The notes: a model not told the origin generated them from the sequence alone. A stretch of 64,000 nt of DNA from JBBRZM01 sp963813635 (GCA_963813635.1 CAWEZO010000012.1:91229-155228), one strand, 5' to 3'. Shown: positions 46,830 through 56,327, counted from the stretch's first letter. A program made the numbers and translations.

Positions 46830-47957
46830 ATGAAGATGATTCTCAGGACAGTACGTGTAGGTGCATGTGTCGCCGCGATGCTGGGTGCGCTGCTGGCGCC
46901 GGTCGTGGCGGGAGTGAGTGCCGCGCACGCGTCGCCGGTCGACGACGCGAAGGCTCAGGCCGCCAGGCTCCAGGCCCAGATCGATTCGAACGGCGTCAAG
47001 CAGGACGCGCTGTCGGAACGCCTCAACGGCGCGAACTACAAGCTCCAGCAGGCGCAGGCCGACGCCGCGACTGCCCAGAAGGGTCTCGACGCAGCGCAGG
47101 CCCGCACGAAGCACCTGCAGCACCAGCTCGCTCAACGCGCCGCCGCCGTCTACCGCAGCTCCGGCAACGGCGAGCTCGACGCGCTCGACGCTTCCACCGC
47201 AGGCGAGCTGCAGACTCGCGAGCAGTACAGCGCCGCAGCTGCAAACCACGACGACTCGATCGTGTCGCAGCTCCACAACGCGAAGGAACAACTGCAAGCC
47301 AAGCGGAGTGATGCCCAGAAGGCCGCCGATGCCGCACAGAGCGAACGCGATCAGGCAGCGTCAGCCAAGAAGGAGCTCAACGGCGCGAGCGCCAAGCAAG
47401 AGCAGCTGCTGTCCCAGGTCAAAGGCCAGATCAAGCAGCTCATCGACCAGCAGCGGGCCGCCCAGGCCGCGGCCGCGCTCGCAGCCGCGCAAGCACGCAC
47501 ATCCGCCGCCCGCACATCCGCCGCCAAGGGCTCCCACGCGGCTCTCGCGGGACGCGTCAGCACCGGCGGCGACATCCAGATCGACCGCGGTTCGATCCCT
47601 GCGCCGAGCGGAGGAGCCGGCGCGGCAATCGCGTTTGCGTACGCGCAACTCGGCAAGCCCTATGTGTACGGCGCGGCCGGGCCCAATGCGTACGACTGCT
47701 CGGGGCTCACGATGCGGGCCTGGGGTGCGGCGGGCGTCGGGATGCCGCACTACTCCGGTGCGCAGTACTCCTCGTTCCCGCATGTACCGCTCAGCGCGAT
47801 GCAGCCGGGCGACCTCGTGTTCTGGGGTCCGGGCGGTAGCAGCCACGTCGGGCTCTACATCGGTGGCGGCATGATGATCGCGGCGCCGCACACTGGCGAC
47901 CACGTGAAGGTGCAGGCCGTCTACGGCGGAGCGATCGGCGCCTCGCGTCCCGGTTGA
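46830..47957 (+). CDS. NlpC/P60 peptidoglycan endopeptidase with coiled coil (paralogue)
   Basis: 375 residues, intact. Signal peptide to AHASPVDDAKAQ, coiled coil (residues 35-240) and NlpC/P60 domain with YDCSGLTMRAW, SSHVGLYIGGG and APHTGDHVKV. Very similar to the upstream gene throughout, so a tandem duplication. The start is ATG 46830 or 46785. The corrected upstream paralogue and this gene are likely exported D,L-endopeptidases of cell division. Confidence 0.88.
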   Translation: MKMILRTVRVGACVAAMLGALLAPVVAGVSAAHASPVDDAKAQAARLQAQIDSNGVKQDALSERLNGANYKLQQAQADAATAQKGLDAAQARTKHLQHQLAQRAAAVYRSSGNGELDALDASTAGELQTREQYSAAAANHDDSIVSQLHNAKEQLQAKRSDAQKAADAAQSERDQAASAKKELNGASAKQEQLLSQVKGQIKQLIDQQRAAQAAAALAAAQARTSAARTSAAKGSHAALAGRVSTGGDIQIDRGSIPAPSGGAGAAIAFAYAQLGKPYVYGAAGPNAYDCSGLTMRAWGAAGVGMPHYSGAQYSSFPHVPLSAMQPGDLVFWGPGGSSHVGLYIGGGMMIAAPHTGDHVKVQAVYGGAIGASRPG

Positions 47958-48015
47958 TCTGACAGCGCGGATGACGGCCGGTCCCGGTTTTCGCGAGCGG
48001 CCCTAGGATCCGGGC

Positions 48016-49086
48016 GTGACCACCACCGAGTCGATTCGGCTCACGCGCTTCTCGCACGGCGCGGGTTGCGCCTGCAAGCTCTCACCCGACGACCTTCGTA
48101 CGGTGCTCGGGCTCGTACGCGAGCTCGAGCCCACGGCCGACACCGACCTGCTCGTCGGCCTCGACACCGCGGATGACGCTGCCGTCTACCGACTCCGTGA
48201 CGATCTCGCCATCGTCTTCACCACTGACTTCTTCACGCCGATCGTGGACGACCCCTACGACTGGGGCCGCATCGCGGCCGCCAACGCGCTCTCCGACGTG
48301 TACGCGATGGGCGGCGCGCCGCTGCTCGCGCTCAACCTCGTTGCCTGGCCCCGGGAAGGCCTGCCGTTCGAGCTCCTCGCCCGCGTGATCGACGGCGGTG
48401 CCGACGTCGTGCGCGCCGCCGGCGCGCTCATCGGCGGCGGTCACTCGATCGACGACACCGAGCCGAAGTATGGACTCGCGGTCGTCGGTACGGTCAACCC
48501 GGCACGGTTGTGGCGCAACCGCGATGCTCGTGTGGGTGACGCGCTGGTGCTGACGAAACCGATCGGGCTCGGAGTCATCTCGACAGCATTGAAGCGTGAC
48601 GCGGCCTCCCCCGAGCTCATCGGTCGGGCCGTCGACGTGATGACAACGCTCAACGATCGGGCCCGCGACGCCGCGCTCGAGCTGGGCGACGCAGTGCACG
48701 CGGTCACCGACGTAACCGGCTTCGGGCTGCTCGGCCATCTCCGGGAGATGCTGGTCGCGTCGAATGTCGCAGGCCGGATCGACGTCACGTCGGTGCCCGT
48801 GATCGACGGCGTCCGTCAACTGATCGCCGCGGGCATGGTCGCGGGTGGCACACAGCGCAATCATTCGTTCGTCAGCGACACCGTCGATTGGGGCGAGCTT
48901 CCGGCCGACGAGCAGCTGCTGCTCGCCGATGCCCAAACCTCAGGTGGGCTCCTCATCGCCGTCGACGACGCGCACGCGGACGAGCTCGTGGACGCGCTCG
49001 CGCAACGGGCGACACTCGCGAGCGCAGTCGTGGGGGGAGTTGTCGCCGGGCCGGCCGGTCACGTCACGATCGCGGCCGCGGCTTAG
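48016..49086 (+). CDS. selD: Selenide, water dikinase (selenophosphate synthetase)
   Basis: 356 residues from GTG 48016. N-terminal RFSHGAGCACKLSP contains the catalytic Cys18 and Lys21 of SelD, as in the cysteine form of Escherichia coli (YSHGAGCGCKISP). TTDFFTPIVDDPYDWGRIAAANALSDVYAMGG, GGHSIDDTEPKYGLAVVG and TDVTGFGLLGHLREM follow, all ATP/Mg motifs. It makes selenophosphate from selenide and ATP for selenocysteine or selenouridine. No selA, selB or selenocysteine tRNA is seen in this window. Confidence 0.95.
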   Translation: MTTTESIRLTRFSHGAGCACKLSPDDLRTVLGLVRELEPTADTDLLVGLDTADDAAVYRLRDDLAIVFTTDFFTPIVDDPYDWGRIAAANALSDVYAMGGAPLLALNLVAWPREGLPFELLARVIDGGADVVRAAGALIGGGHSIDDTEPKYGLAVVGTVNPARLWRNRDARVGDALVLTKPIGLGVISTALKRDAASPELIGRAVDVMTTLNDRARDAALELGDAVHAVTDVTGFGLLGHLREMLVASNVAGRIDVTSVPVIDGVRQLIAAGMVAGGTQRNHSFVSDTVDWGELPADEQLLLADAQTSGGLLIAVDDAHADELVDALAQRATLASAVVGGVVAGPAGHVTIAAAA

Positions 49087-50081
49087 GGGATCACGAGCAT
49101 GCCCAGCTCCGACTCGAGCTGCGGCCGCGGTTTTGCGCCCAGCGACTGACGTTCGAGCCGTCCGTCGCGAAAGAGACCGATCAGCGGAATGCTCTGGACG
49201 TCGTAGGTCTGCGCGAGCGTGGGCTCCTCGTCGATGTTGACCTTCACCACTTTGTACGAGCCGTCGCGCATCAACGCGATCTGCTCGACGATCGGGCCGA
49301 CCTGCCGGCACGGACCGCACCACGGAGCCCAGAAGTCGACGATCACGGGGATGTCACTCTTGAGCACCTCGGCATCGAATGACGCAGTCGTCACCGACTT
49401 CACGATGCCTTCGGGCGGATCTTCGGGAACCGGCGCCGCGGGCCGTTCGCCCGAGCGGATCGCGTCGAGCCACTTGTTGGCCTCTTGCACGCCTTCGAGC
49501 GCGACTTGATGCGCCATCGGGTACTCCGAGTACACGACGGGAACGTTGTGCGCCTCGAGCGTGCGCGCCAGCTCGCGGCCGTTCTTCACCGCTATCAGCG
49601 GATCTTCCGTGCCGTGCTGCACGAGGAATGGCACATCGCCGCGGCGCGCCAGTCGAAGTCGAGTCCCGGGTACTCGGCGAGAAACCCGCTCATGACGAGC
49701 ACGCCCGCAGGACGTGCGCGGTCGTTCACCGCGAAGTGCCAGCGCGGCAACGAGGCTCGCGCCCTGGGAGAAGCCGGCGACAACAGCCTGCTCGCGCGGC
49801 ATGTCGTGCTCGCGGCAGGTGTCGTCGAGCAGGTCATCGAGCGCATCGAGCGAAGCAAAGAACAGTTCGGCGCTCGCGTCGGAGTCGGCGCCGAAGTCGT
49901 ACCACGCGAACCCGGGCGGTGCCGCGACCGGCCCGCGCGGCATGACGGTGAGGAAGTGACCATCGGGATCGAGGTAGGGCAGCAGGGCGCCGAGGTCGCG
50001 TTCGTCGGCGCCGAAGCCGTGGACGAGCAGCAGCACACGGTCGGCATCGCTGCCGTGCAGGACATTGGTCACGAGCGTCAT
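49083..50081 (-). CDS. Carboxylesterase-like hydrolase fused to thioredoxin, frame slipped between 49640 and 49735
   Basis: About 332 residues. N-terminal part: phospholipase/carboxylesterase-type alpha/beta hydrolase with VHGFGADERD, nucleophile GFSQGASLV, acid HGTEDPL and His in YPMAHQVA. C-terminal part (from about residue 220): thioredoxin with WCGPC, KVNIDEEPTLAQTYDVQSIPL and cis-Pro. Between 49735 and 49640 the expected VLVMSGFLAEYPGLDFDW lies in another frame, entered by one extra base and left by a second slip. The hydrolase-thioredoxin fusion itself lies in one frame downstream of the slip. Confidence 0.78.
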   Translation of the reverse strand: MTLVTNVLHGSDADRVLLLVHGFGADERDLGALLPYLDPDGHFLTVMPRGPVAAPPGFAWYDFGADSDASAELFFASLDALDDLLDDTCREHDMPREQAVVAGFSQGASLVAALALRGERPRTSCGRARHERVSRRVPGTRLRLARRGDVPFLVQHGTEDPLIAVKNGRELARTLEAHNVPVVYSEYPMAHQVALEGVQEANKWLDAIRSGERPAAPVPEDPPEGIVKSVTTASFDAEVLKSDIPVIVDFWAPWCGPCRQVGPIVEQIALMRDGSYKVVKVNIDEEPTLAQTYDVQSIPLIGLFRDGRLERQSLGAKPRPQLESELGMLVIP

Positions 50082-50159
50082 CGTCTGGGCCTCCGGTTTC
50101 AGGTGCCGTTACCAACGTCGAATCGCGGGTCGGTATGCCCGCCGCAGTGGACGCCGAGG

Positions 50160-50717
50160 TCAGGGGGCTTTACGGCCGCGCCGGCGTTTGGGTTGGGCGC
50201 GGCGCACGGGGATCTTCACCCCCGTTCGCTGCACCTTCGCGGTCGCCGGCACGATGCTGATCGAGCCGTCGGGCTCGAGGACCGCCATCTTGACGTCGCG
50301 CAGACCGTCGACCGGGTCTTCACCGTGCTCACGCAACGCCGTCTCCACCTCGGCTTGCGTGACACCGGCCAGACGGAGGTGCGACTGGATGAATTGACCG
50401 TCGTGCACGAGCAGGATCGGGTCGCCTTCGACGAGGCCCCGCACGAAGGTGCTCCGCAGGCGGGTGCGCGCAATGACCATGTTGGCCAGGATCAAGGTGG
50501 CCGCGGCCACGAGCCCGCCGAGGAGCGTCACGTTGGCGCCGACCATCGCGTTCTGCACCGCGTTGGCGACGAGCAGGATCAACACGAGGTCGAACGGGGT
50601 GAGCTGTCCGAGCTCGCGCCGGCCGCCGAGGCGCAGCAGGAACAGGACCGCCACGTAGACCACGAGACAGCGGCCGACGATCGCGAGCAATTCCACGTGA
50701 AAACGGTACCCGCACAC
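50160..50717 (-). CDS. DUF421 membrane protein (YetF-like)
   Basis: About 185 residues: three membrane segments (LLAIVGRCLVVYVAVLFLL, LVLILLVANAVQNAMV, LGGLVAAATLILANMVIA) and a cytoplasmic YetF-type domain (GDPILLVHDGQFIQSHLRLAGVTQAEVETALREHG). Function unknown. Start is GTG 50717 or GTG 50696, neither with a good ribosome site. Confidence 0.75.
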   Translation of the reverse strand: MCGYRFHVELLAIVGRCLVVYVAVLFLLRLGGRRELGQLTPFDLVLILLVANAVQNAMVGANVTLLGGLVAAATLILANMVIARTRLRSTFVRGLVEGDPILLVHDGQFIQSHLRLAGVTQAEVETALREHGEDPVDGLRDVKMAVLEPDGSISIVPATAKVQRTGVKIPVRRAQPKRRRGRKAP

Positions 50718-50792
50718 TTCGCGTGCACGGCGGCAACTCGACCCCGTGATGACGACGTGCGAGCATGCCGCGCCGCCACGACGGAGGACGCG

Positions 50793-51833
50793 ATGCGACT
50801 CGGGATCAACCTCGGCTACCAGGACTGGGGCACCGGCCTCGACCGGGCCGTCTCGCTCGTACAGGAGGCCGAGCGGCTCGGCTTCCACTCGGCGTGGACG
50901 GCCGAGGCGTACGGCAGCGATGCGATCACACCGATCGCGTGGCTGATGGCGCGCACCGAGCGCCTCGCGTTCGGCTCGGCGATCATGCAGATGCCGGCGC
51001 GCACACCGGCGATGACGGCAATGACCGCGGCCACGCTCGATCTGATGAGCGGCGGCCGCTTCCTGATCGGGCTCGGGCTGTCGGGCCCGCAAGTCGTCGA
51101 GGGCTGGCACGGCCAGCCGTACGGCAAGCCGCTCGTGAAGACGCGCGAGTACGTCGAGATCGTGCGAACCATCCTGCGCCGCGAGGCGCCACTCGAGCAC
51201 CACGGCGAGCACTACGACATCCCGTACTCGGGCGAGGGCGCGACCGGCTTGGGCAAGCCGCTGAAGCTGATCGTGCATCCGCGCCGCGCGGATCTCCCGA
51301 TCTATCTCGCCGCGATCGGCCCGAAGAACGTGCAGCTGTGCGCCGAGATCGCGGACGGCTGGCTCCCGATCTTCTTCTCACCGACCCGTTTCGCCGACAC
51401 GTACGGCGCCGCGGTCGAAGCCGGATTCGCACGGGCCGGTGACGCGAAGAGCCTCGAAACCTTCGACGTTGCGCCCACCGTCACCGTGATCCTCGGCGAC
51501 GACGTCGACGGGCTCCGCAACATCGCGAAGCCGATGACCGCGCTCTACGTCGGCGGGATGGGCGCGCGGGGAAAGAACTTCTACAACGACCTCGCGTGCC
51601 GGTACGGCTTCGAAGCCGAGGCGAAGCTGATCCAGGACCTCTATCTCGACGGCAAGAAGCAGGAGGCGATCGCCGCGGTGCCCGACGACATGATCGACGA
51701 GATCTCGCTCATCGGTCCGAAGGAGCGCATCGCCGACCGGCTCGAGGCCTGGAAGAGCTCCGGGATCACCACCATGATCCTCGGCGCGCAACAGCCCGAG
51801 GCATTACAGGTCATGGCCGAGCTCCTGCTCTGA
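50793..51833 (+). CDS. LLM-class F420-dependent oxidoreductase
   Basis: 346 residues, preceded by ACGGAGG. A luciferase-like TIM barrel: MRLGINLGYQDWGTGLDRAV, FHSAWTAEAYGSDAITPIAW, GSAIMQMPARTPAMTAM and LSGPQVVEGWHGQPYGKPL are typical of the F420-dependent (mer/FGD-like) group. Substrate unknown. Downstream 153 bp to the SGNH gene show nothing recognisable. Confidence 0.9.
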   Translation: MRLGINLGYQDWGTGLDRAVSLVQEAERLGFHSAWTAEAYGSDAITPIAWLMARTERLAFGSAIMQMPARTPAMTAMTAATLDLMSGGRFLIGLGLSGPQVVEGWHGQPYGKPLVKTREYVEIVRTILRREAPLEHHGEHYDIPYSGEGATGLGKPLKLIVHPRRADLPIYLAAIGPKNVQLCAEIADGWLPIFFSPTRFADTYGAAVEAGFARAGDAKSLETFDVAPTVTVILGDDVDGLRNIAKPMTALYVGGMGARGKNFYNDLACRYGFEAEAKLIQDLYLDGKKQEAIAAVPDDMIDEISLIGPKERIADRLEAWKSSGITTMILGAQQPEALQVMAELLL

Positions 51834-51986
51834 GTCCCGCCGAGGTGAACTTGCCGCACATCCAGTTAGTCGCGCCCGAACAACTCCCGGTTGGTGATCA
51901 GCTCCTCAGGCCGGTCGAGTGATTCGGTCCAGCCGTGTTGGTGAAGTGCCCGGCACCCCTCGGTCGCGCGACTGCGCCCTTGGACA

Positions 51987-52589
51987 TTAGGGACAGGTAG
52001 CAATCGCTGCGTCTTCCAATGCGATCATTTCCTGTCGACCGGTCTCATTCGGATGCGCATCGGTGGGCGAATCGAAGTAGCTGGCCTGCCATGCACCATT
52101 CCAATCGACGATGCGGGGGAACAGTGTCGGGTTGCTACTCATGTGGTCGTTGATTGCTTGTGATGCGGCAGCGAGGGCGTGTGTGTTCAAGTTCACAAAG
52201 ATGAGACACGTTGACGCTGGAAATTCAGTGGCAAAAGTATCGAACCGCCCGTAAATATCGGCAAGTGCCAGAGTGCCAGCTTCAGCCTGGACCACATCAG
52301 CGCCACCGAGGTTGATGATCTGAATCTTCGGAGCAAGGGCTGCCTCTGCGGCGATGGCTGAAGCCATGAACCGGGTGTCTGCAGCTCCGACCGCGTAAAT
52401 ACCGACATCATACGTCGATCCATAGTGGGCATTGATGTCATTGATTGCCTGTTGCGTGATCGAATCTCCATTGAACTGAAGTTTTGGTGCTCCAGAGTTA
52501 GAGAATGGTTGTGAAGTAGTACATGAAGACACACTCAACAGAAGGAAGGCCAAGATTGCGGTGACGGGCACGAGGTACCTTTTCATCAT
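51987..52589 (-). CDS. SGNH-hydrolase lipoprotein, low-GC
   Basis: About 200 residues from ATG 52589 (MMKRYLVPVT), with AAGGGA upstream. The lipobox is LLSVSSCTT. SGNH blocks are FNGDSITQQ (Ser), NLGGADVV (Gly/Asp in place of GxND) and DAHPNETGR (Asp-x-x-His). The DNA has visibly lower GC than its neighbours, which suggests transfer. Substrate unknown; the family acts on esters of polysaccharides or lipids. Confidence 0.75.
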   Translation of the reverse strand: MMKRYLVPVTAILAFLLLSVSSCTTSQPFSNSGAPKLQFNGDSITQQAINDINAHYGSTYDVGIYAVGAADTRFMASAIAAEAALAPKIQIINLGGADVVQAEAGTLALADIYGRFDTFATEFPASTCLIFVNLNTHALAAASQAINDHMSSNPTLFPRIVDWNGAWQASYFDSPTDAHPNETGRQEMIALEDAAIATCP

Positions 52590-52634
52590 CTTCCCTTGTT
52601 CCGCAGTAACGGCGGCCTGGAGATGACGGGACAT

Positions 52635-53139
52635 CTCGTGGAGTTCACCGAGATCCCGAGATCCTTCGACTTCTGAGAACTCATCACGCCTCCGGTCGCC
52701 CGATACCGACTACCTGCGAACGAACCTAAGACGCCATATACCAGAACGAACAGAGGCCAAAGTCCCAACGGTGACATCGGATAGCCGTTCCAATGTGAGT
52801 GGAGGCGTCCCGAAAGCGTGAGGTCGCAGATGCGTCGCGATGAATGACGTGACCGATGAGTCCGTAGTAGGGCTTGAAGACGCTCTTTCCAAAGCGCTGA
52901 ACACCATCCAGCTGGATGATGGATTTGTGAAGCTGCGAGCGCAATCGGTCGCAGCGGCTATTCGTTCGCGCGCGGGGACAGTGGCGTCTCATCCGTCGCG
53001 GTCGCCGCGGGTTACACGCGTTCCACGCCGATTGTCGAAGCCTTCGTTCGGGTCAGCGACACGGACGAGCTCGGGTCGCAGTACCAAGGTTCTCAGTTCA
53101 GGCTTGCAGCGCTGCCGCGAACACGGGCCACTCGTTCGT
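52635..53139. other. Low-GC intergenic stretch, no gene recognised
   Basis: About 500 bp with short overlapping frames on both strands and none with a recognisable product or ribosome site. Composition is close to that of the SGNH gene to its left. Confidence 0.4.
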
Positions 53140-53358
53140 GACGCGCTGGATGCCTTCGCTCTTGGGACGGCCGATGCGCTTTTGGCGATACATCGTTGCG
53201 GCCTCGTCCATCGCGACCTGAAACCCGCGAACGTTCTGCTCAGCGATCGAGGCCCAAAGGTCATCGACTTCGGGATCACGCTCGATACGGACCAGACGTC
53301 CGTGACGCGTCTCGGCCAAACCGTCGGCAGCCCCGAGAACCCCCGAATCAGAACATGA
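53140..53358 (+). pseudogene. Serine/threonine protein kinase remnant
   Basis: In one frame about 65 residues match the middle of an STPK: ADALLAIHRCGLVHRDLKPANVLL (catalytic loop, cut here for length), then KVIDFGITLDTDQTSVT (DFG motif) and VTRLGQTVGSPE (activation-loop end). The ATP-binding N-lobe and the C-lobe are absent, and upstream codons do not look coding. It abuts the stop of the opposite DinB-like gene. Confidence 0.7.
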
Positions 53359-54163
53359 AGTTCATGCGCTCGATGACGGTGCGTCCGAGGGTGTCGTCGC
53401 CGGAAAGGGTGACCGAGCCGTCGGCCAGTGCTGCAGTGCCGTCGACGCGGCCGCAGCCGAGGCGGGTGAACAGCTCCAGCGTCATCGCGATCTTCACCGC
53501 GGGCGCGCCCGGCGCGGTTTCGAGCATCTTCCCGCGTCCGCCCTCCACGCCGACCGCGACCGTGCGCTGCCCACCGGCGCCGCCGAGGTCGAACACGACG
53601 GTGGTGCCGTCGGGGGGCTTCACCTGCTTGCCGATCACGTAGGGCATCGCACCGATCACCCGCTCGATCGACGCGACGGCCGCAGGGCCGGTGAGGTGGC
53701 CCGGCGTGCCGAGTGCGCGGCGGATGTCCTGCTCGTGCACCCAGCTGTCGAAGATGCGGAACGGCAGGAGGTCGCGCACCGTGCCGGGTCCGACCGGCGT
53801 CCACGACTCGCCCCCGAATCCATCAGCGTCGAGCGCGCGAAGCCCGGCGAGGCGCTGCCCGGTCACGTCGCGAAACCGATCGAGCACCGCCGCGCCGTCG
53901 AGGGCGCGTAGCGACTCGACCCAGATCTCGTTCATGCGGCCGACGTCGTTCTTGATGTGCGGCGCGTCGGGCGGATCGAGCTCGGGCGTCGGCATGCCCA
54001 AGCTCATCGCTTCGATGCCGATGACGTGGGCGACGGCGTCCTGCACCGTCCATCCCGGGCACTCGGTCAGCGCGTTCCACTGCGCCTGCGAGAGTGGCGC
54101 ACATACAACGTCGATCGAGCTCCATACCTCGGCGAGCGCGTCAACAAGCTCCTGGTCGGTCAT
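53348..54163 (-). CDS. DinB-like / maleylpyruvate isomerase family protein (TIGR03083 type)
   Basis: 271 residues from ATG 54163. Four-helix N-terminal domain with LVDALAEVWSSIDVVCAPLSQAQWNALTECPGWTVQDAVAHVIG (the usual W and metal His), EQDIRRALGTPG and a C-terminal SCP-like domain (GKMLETAPGAPAVKIAMTLELFTRLGCGR). Members often use mycothiol. Start overlaps the stop of the SnoaL-like gene. Confidence 0.82.
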   Translation of the reverse strand: MTDQELVDALAEVWSSIDVVCAPLSQAQWNALTECPGWTVQDAVAHVIGIEAMSLGMPTPELDPPDAPHIKNDVGRMNEIWVESLRALDGAAVLDRFRDVTGQRLAGLRALDADGFGGESWTPVGPGTVRDLLPFRIFDSWVHEQDIRRALGTPGHLTGPAAVASIERVIGAMPYVIGKQVKPPDGTTVVFDLGGAGGQRTVAVGVEGGRGKMLETAPGAPAVKIAMTLELFTRLGCGRVDGTAALADGSVTLSGDDTLGRTVIERMNFMF

Positions 54164-54626
54164 CTGCTGCTCCGTTTCTCCGGGATGGCGGTGCGCATGT
54201 GAGAGCTGAGGTCGCCGAGCAGGTCGGGCGAGATCATCCGCGACGAGAACCGCCACGTGCCGTCGACCCGTTCGAAGCGGTCGTCGTAGCGCCCGGCGAT
54301 GATCGGCTGGAGTGGGAAGTCGGGGCGGGCTTGCAAGACCGTGAAGTACGAGCGCGCCGATGCGCGTCGGCTGTCTTCGAGCTCAATGGTCACGTTGGTG
54401 ATCACGTGCTTCGTGCACGGCGTGCCGTCCTCGTAGAGGATCACGCCGTCATAGCCCGCGCGTACCGCGGCTGCGCCGTGCAGCGCCTCGCCTCGCCCCG
54501 GTGAACCCCAACTCGCATCCTCGAAGAGCGCGGCGACGTTGTCGAGGTCGCCCGCGTCGAGGAGCTCGGCGTAGCCGTGGATCAACGCGCGGATTGCTTC
54601 TCGGTCGTCGTCGGCCACGAGCCCCA
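54160..54626 (-). CDS. SnoaL-like (NTF2-fold) protein
   Basis: 155 residues: REAIRALIHGYAELLDAGDLDNVAALFED, the first helix and strand of the SnoaL-like fold, and RYDDRFERVDGTWRFSSR. This fold includes polyketide cyclases, dehydratases and ring-hydroxylating beta subunits. No active-site Asp/His pair can be assigned with confidence. The stop overlaps the next ATG (ATGA), so it is co-translated with the DinB-like gene. Confidence 0.78.
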
Positions 54627-54673
54627 TTATCGCAGACCACGTGTCGGCGACGCCGAGCCCGTAGCCTGCCGGC

Positions 54674-56317
54674 GTGGAGGGCGAGCCGGCGCGACGGCGG
54701 AAGTTCTGGGGATGGGGCTTCGAGGACGCGGGCCCGACACGCACGCAGCAGGAAGAGATGGCCGCGACTCTTGCCGAGATGTTCGGGCTGGACGAGCTGC
54801 GCGTGCGCACCCCGCCGGAGATCGGCGACATCGATCTCCCGGCTCCGCGTGTTGCGGCACCACCGGCACTCGCATCGATCTGCACCAGCGACCCGTACGA
54901 ACGGGCCGGCCATACGTACGGCAAGTCGTTTCGCGATGTCGTACGCGGCTTTGCTCGCGACTTCCGCCACCCGCCTGACGTCGTCGCGCTTCCCCGCGAT
55001 GAGCGCGACGTGACCGCGCTCCTGGATTGGTGCGCGTCCGCAGGCGCGGCGGCAATCCCGTACGGCGGCGGATCGTCGGTGGTCGGCGGGGTGGAAGCCG
55101 ACGTCGGTGATGAATACTCGGGCGCCGTCACGATCGATCTCCGCCGTCTCAACCGTGTCGTCGAGATCGATACGGCATCGCGGGCGGCGCGTATTCAAGG
55201 CGGCGTGTACGGGCCGGCGCTCGAGGACCAGCTTCGCCCGCACGGCGTGACGTTGCGGCACTTTCCACAATCGTTCGAGCTCTCGACGCTCGGCGGGTGG
55301 ATCGCAACCCGTTCCGGCGGCCATTTCGCCACCAACCTCACCCACATCGACGACTTCGTGGAGTCGATCCGTGCCGTCACGCCCCGCGGCATGCTCGAGA
55401 CGCGCCGCCTTCCCGGCTCCGGCGCCGGCCCGTCACCCGACCGGCTGCTGCTCGGGTCCGAGGGCACCTTGGGCATCATCACCGAGGCATGGATGCGGCT
55501 TCAGGACCGCCCGACGTTCCGCGCCAGCGCTGTCGGCCGCTTCGCGACGTGGGCCGACGGCGTAGCCGCGGCGCGTGCCACCGCGCGCAGCGGACTCTTC
55601 CCGGCGAACTGCCGGTTGCTCGACGCCACCGAGGCGATGATCACCGGCGCCGGTGACGGCTCGGCGCATTTGTTGCTCGTCGGCTTCGAGTCGGCCGATC
55701 ACCCGGTCGACGCGTGGATCGCACGTGCGGTCGAGCTCCTGCGCGATCACCGCGGTGCAGTCGATCCTGTGCGCGTGCGCACCCCGTCGGACGACGACGA
55801 TGACGCTGCAGGAGACGACGCTGCCGGCACGTGGCGACACGCGTTCTTGCGGGCGCCGTACACCCGCGACGCGCTCGTGGCCATGGGGATGGTCAACGAG
55901 ACATTCGAGACGGCCGTGACGTGGAACGGCTTCGACCAGTTGTACGACGCGGTCATGGCCTCGGTCCGGGACGCGTTACAGGAGATCGGCGCGCCTCACG
56001 GCGTCGTGATGTGCCGGCTGACCCACGTGTACCCCGACGGTGCTGCGCCGTACTTCACGGTGATCGCGCCCGGCCGTGAAGGCGCGCAGCTGGAGCAGTG
56101 GGCGACGATCAAGTCCGCGGCGGCGGAAGCGTTGCTCGCCAACGGCGGCACGATCACCCATCACCACTCGGTCGGCCGCGACCATCGACCGTGGTACGAC
56201 CGCCAACGCCCCGACTTGTTTGCCGACGCGCTGCGCGCCGCGAAGCACGCGCTCGACCCCGCGGCGATCCTCAATCCCGGTGTGCTCTTCGATTCGAGCC
56301 GCAGAAACGGCCGGTAA
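54674..56317 (+). CDS. FAD-linked oxidase, alkyldihydroxyacetonephosphate synthase-like
   Basis: 547 residues from GTG 54674. RKFWGWGFED near the start, DVVALPRDERDVTALLDWC and IPYGGGSSVVGG (FAD pyrophosphate loop), FPQSFELSTLGGWIATRSGGHFAT, LGSEGTLGIITEAWMR, THVYPDGAAPYFT and a final LDPAAILNPGVL are the VAO/AGPS pattern. AGPS makes ether-lipid bonds from acyl-DHAP and a fatty alcohol. Whether this enzyme makes ether lipids or oxidises another substrate is open. Confidence 0.85.
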   Translation: MEGEPARRRKFWGWGFEDAGPTRTQQEEMAATLAEMFGLDELRVRTPPEIGDIDLPAPRVAAPPALASICTSDPYERAGHTYGKSFRDVVRGFARDFRHPPDVVALPRDERDVTALLDWCASAGAAAIPYGGGSSVVGGVEADVGDEYSGAVTIDLRRLNRVVEIDTASRAARIQGGVYGPALEDQLRPHGVTLRHFPQSFELSTLGGWIATRSGGHFATNLTHIDDFVESIRAVTPRGMLETRRLPGSGAGPSPDRLLLGSEGTLGIITEAWMRLQDRPTFRASAVGRFATWADGVAAARATARSGLFPANCRLLDATEAMITGAGDGSAHLLLVGFESADHPVDAWIARAVELLRDHRGAVDPVRVRTPSDDDDDAAGDDAAGTWRHAFLRAPYTRDALVAMGMVNETFETAVTWNGFDQLYDAVMASVRDALQEIGAPHGVVMCRLTHVYPDGAAPYFTVIAPGREGAQLEQWATIKSAAAEALLANGGTITHHHSVGRDHRPWYDRQRPDLFADALRAAKHALDPAAILNPGVLFDSSRRNGR

Positions 56318-56327
56318 CCTTGGCATC

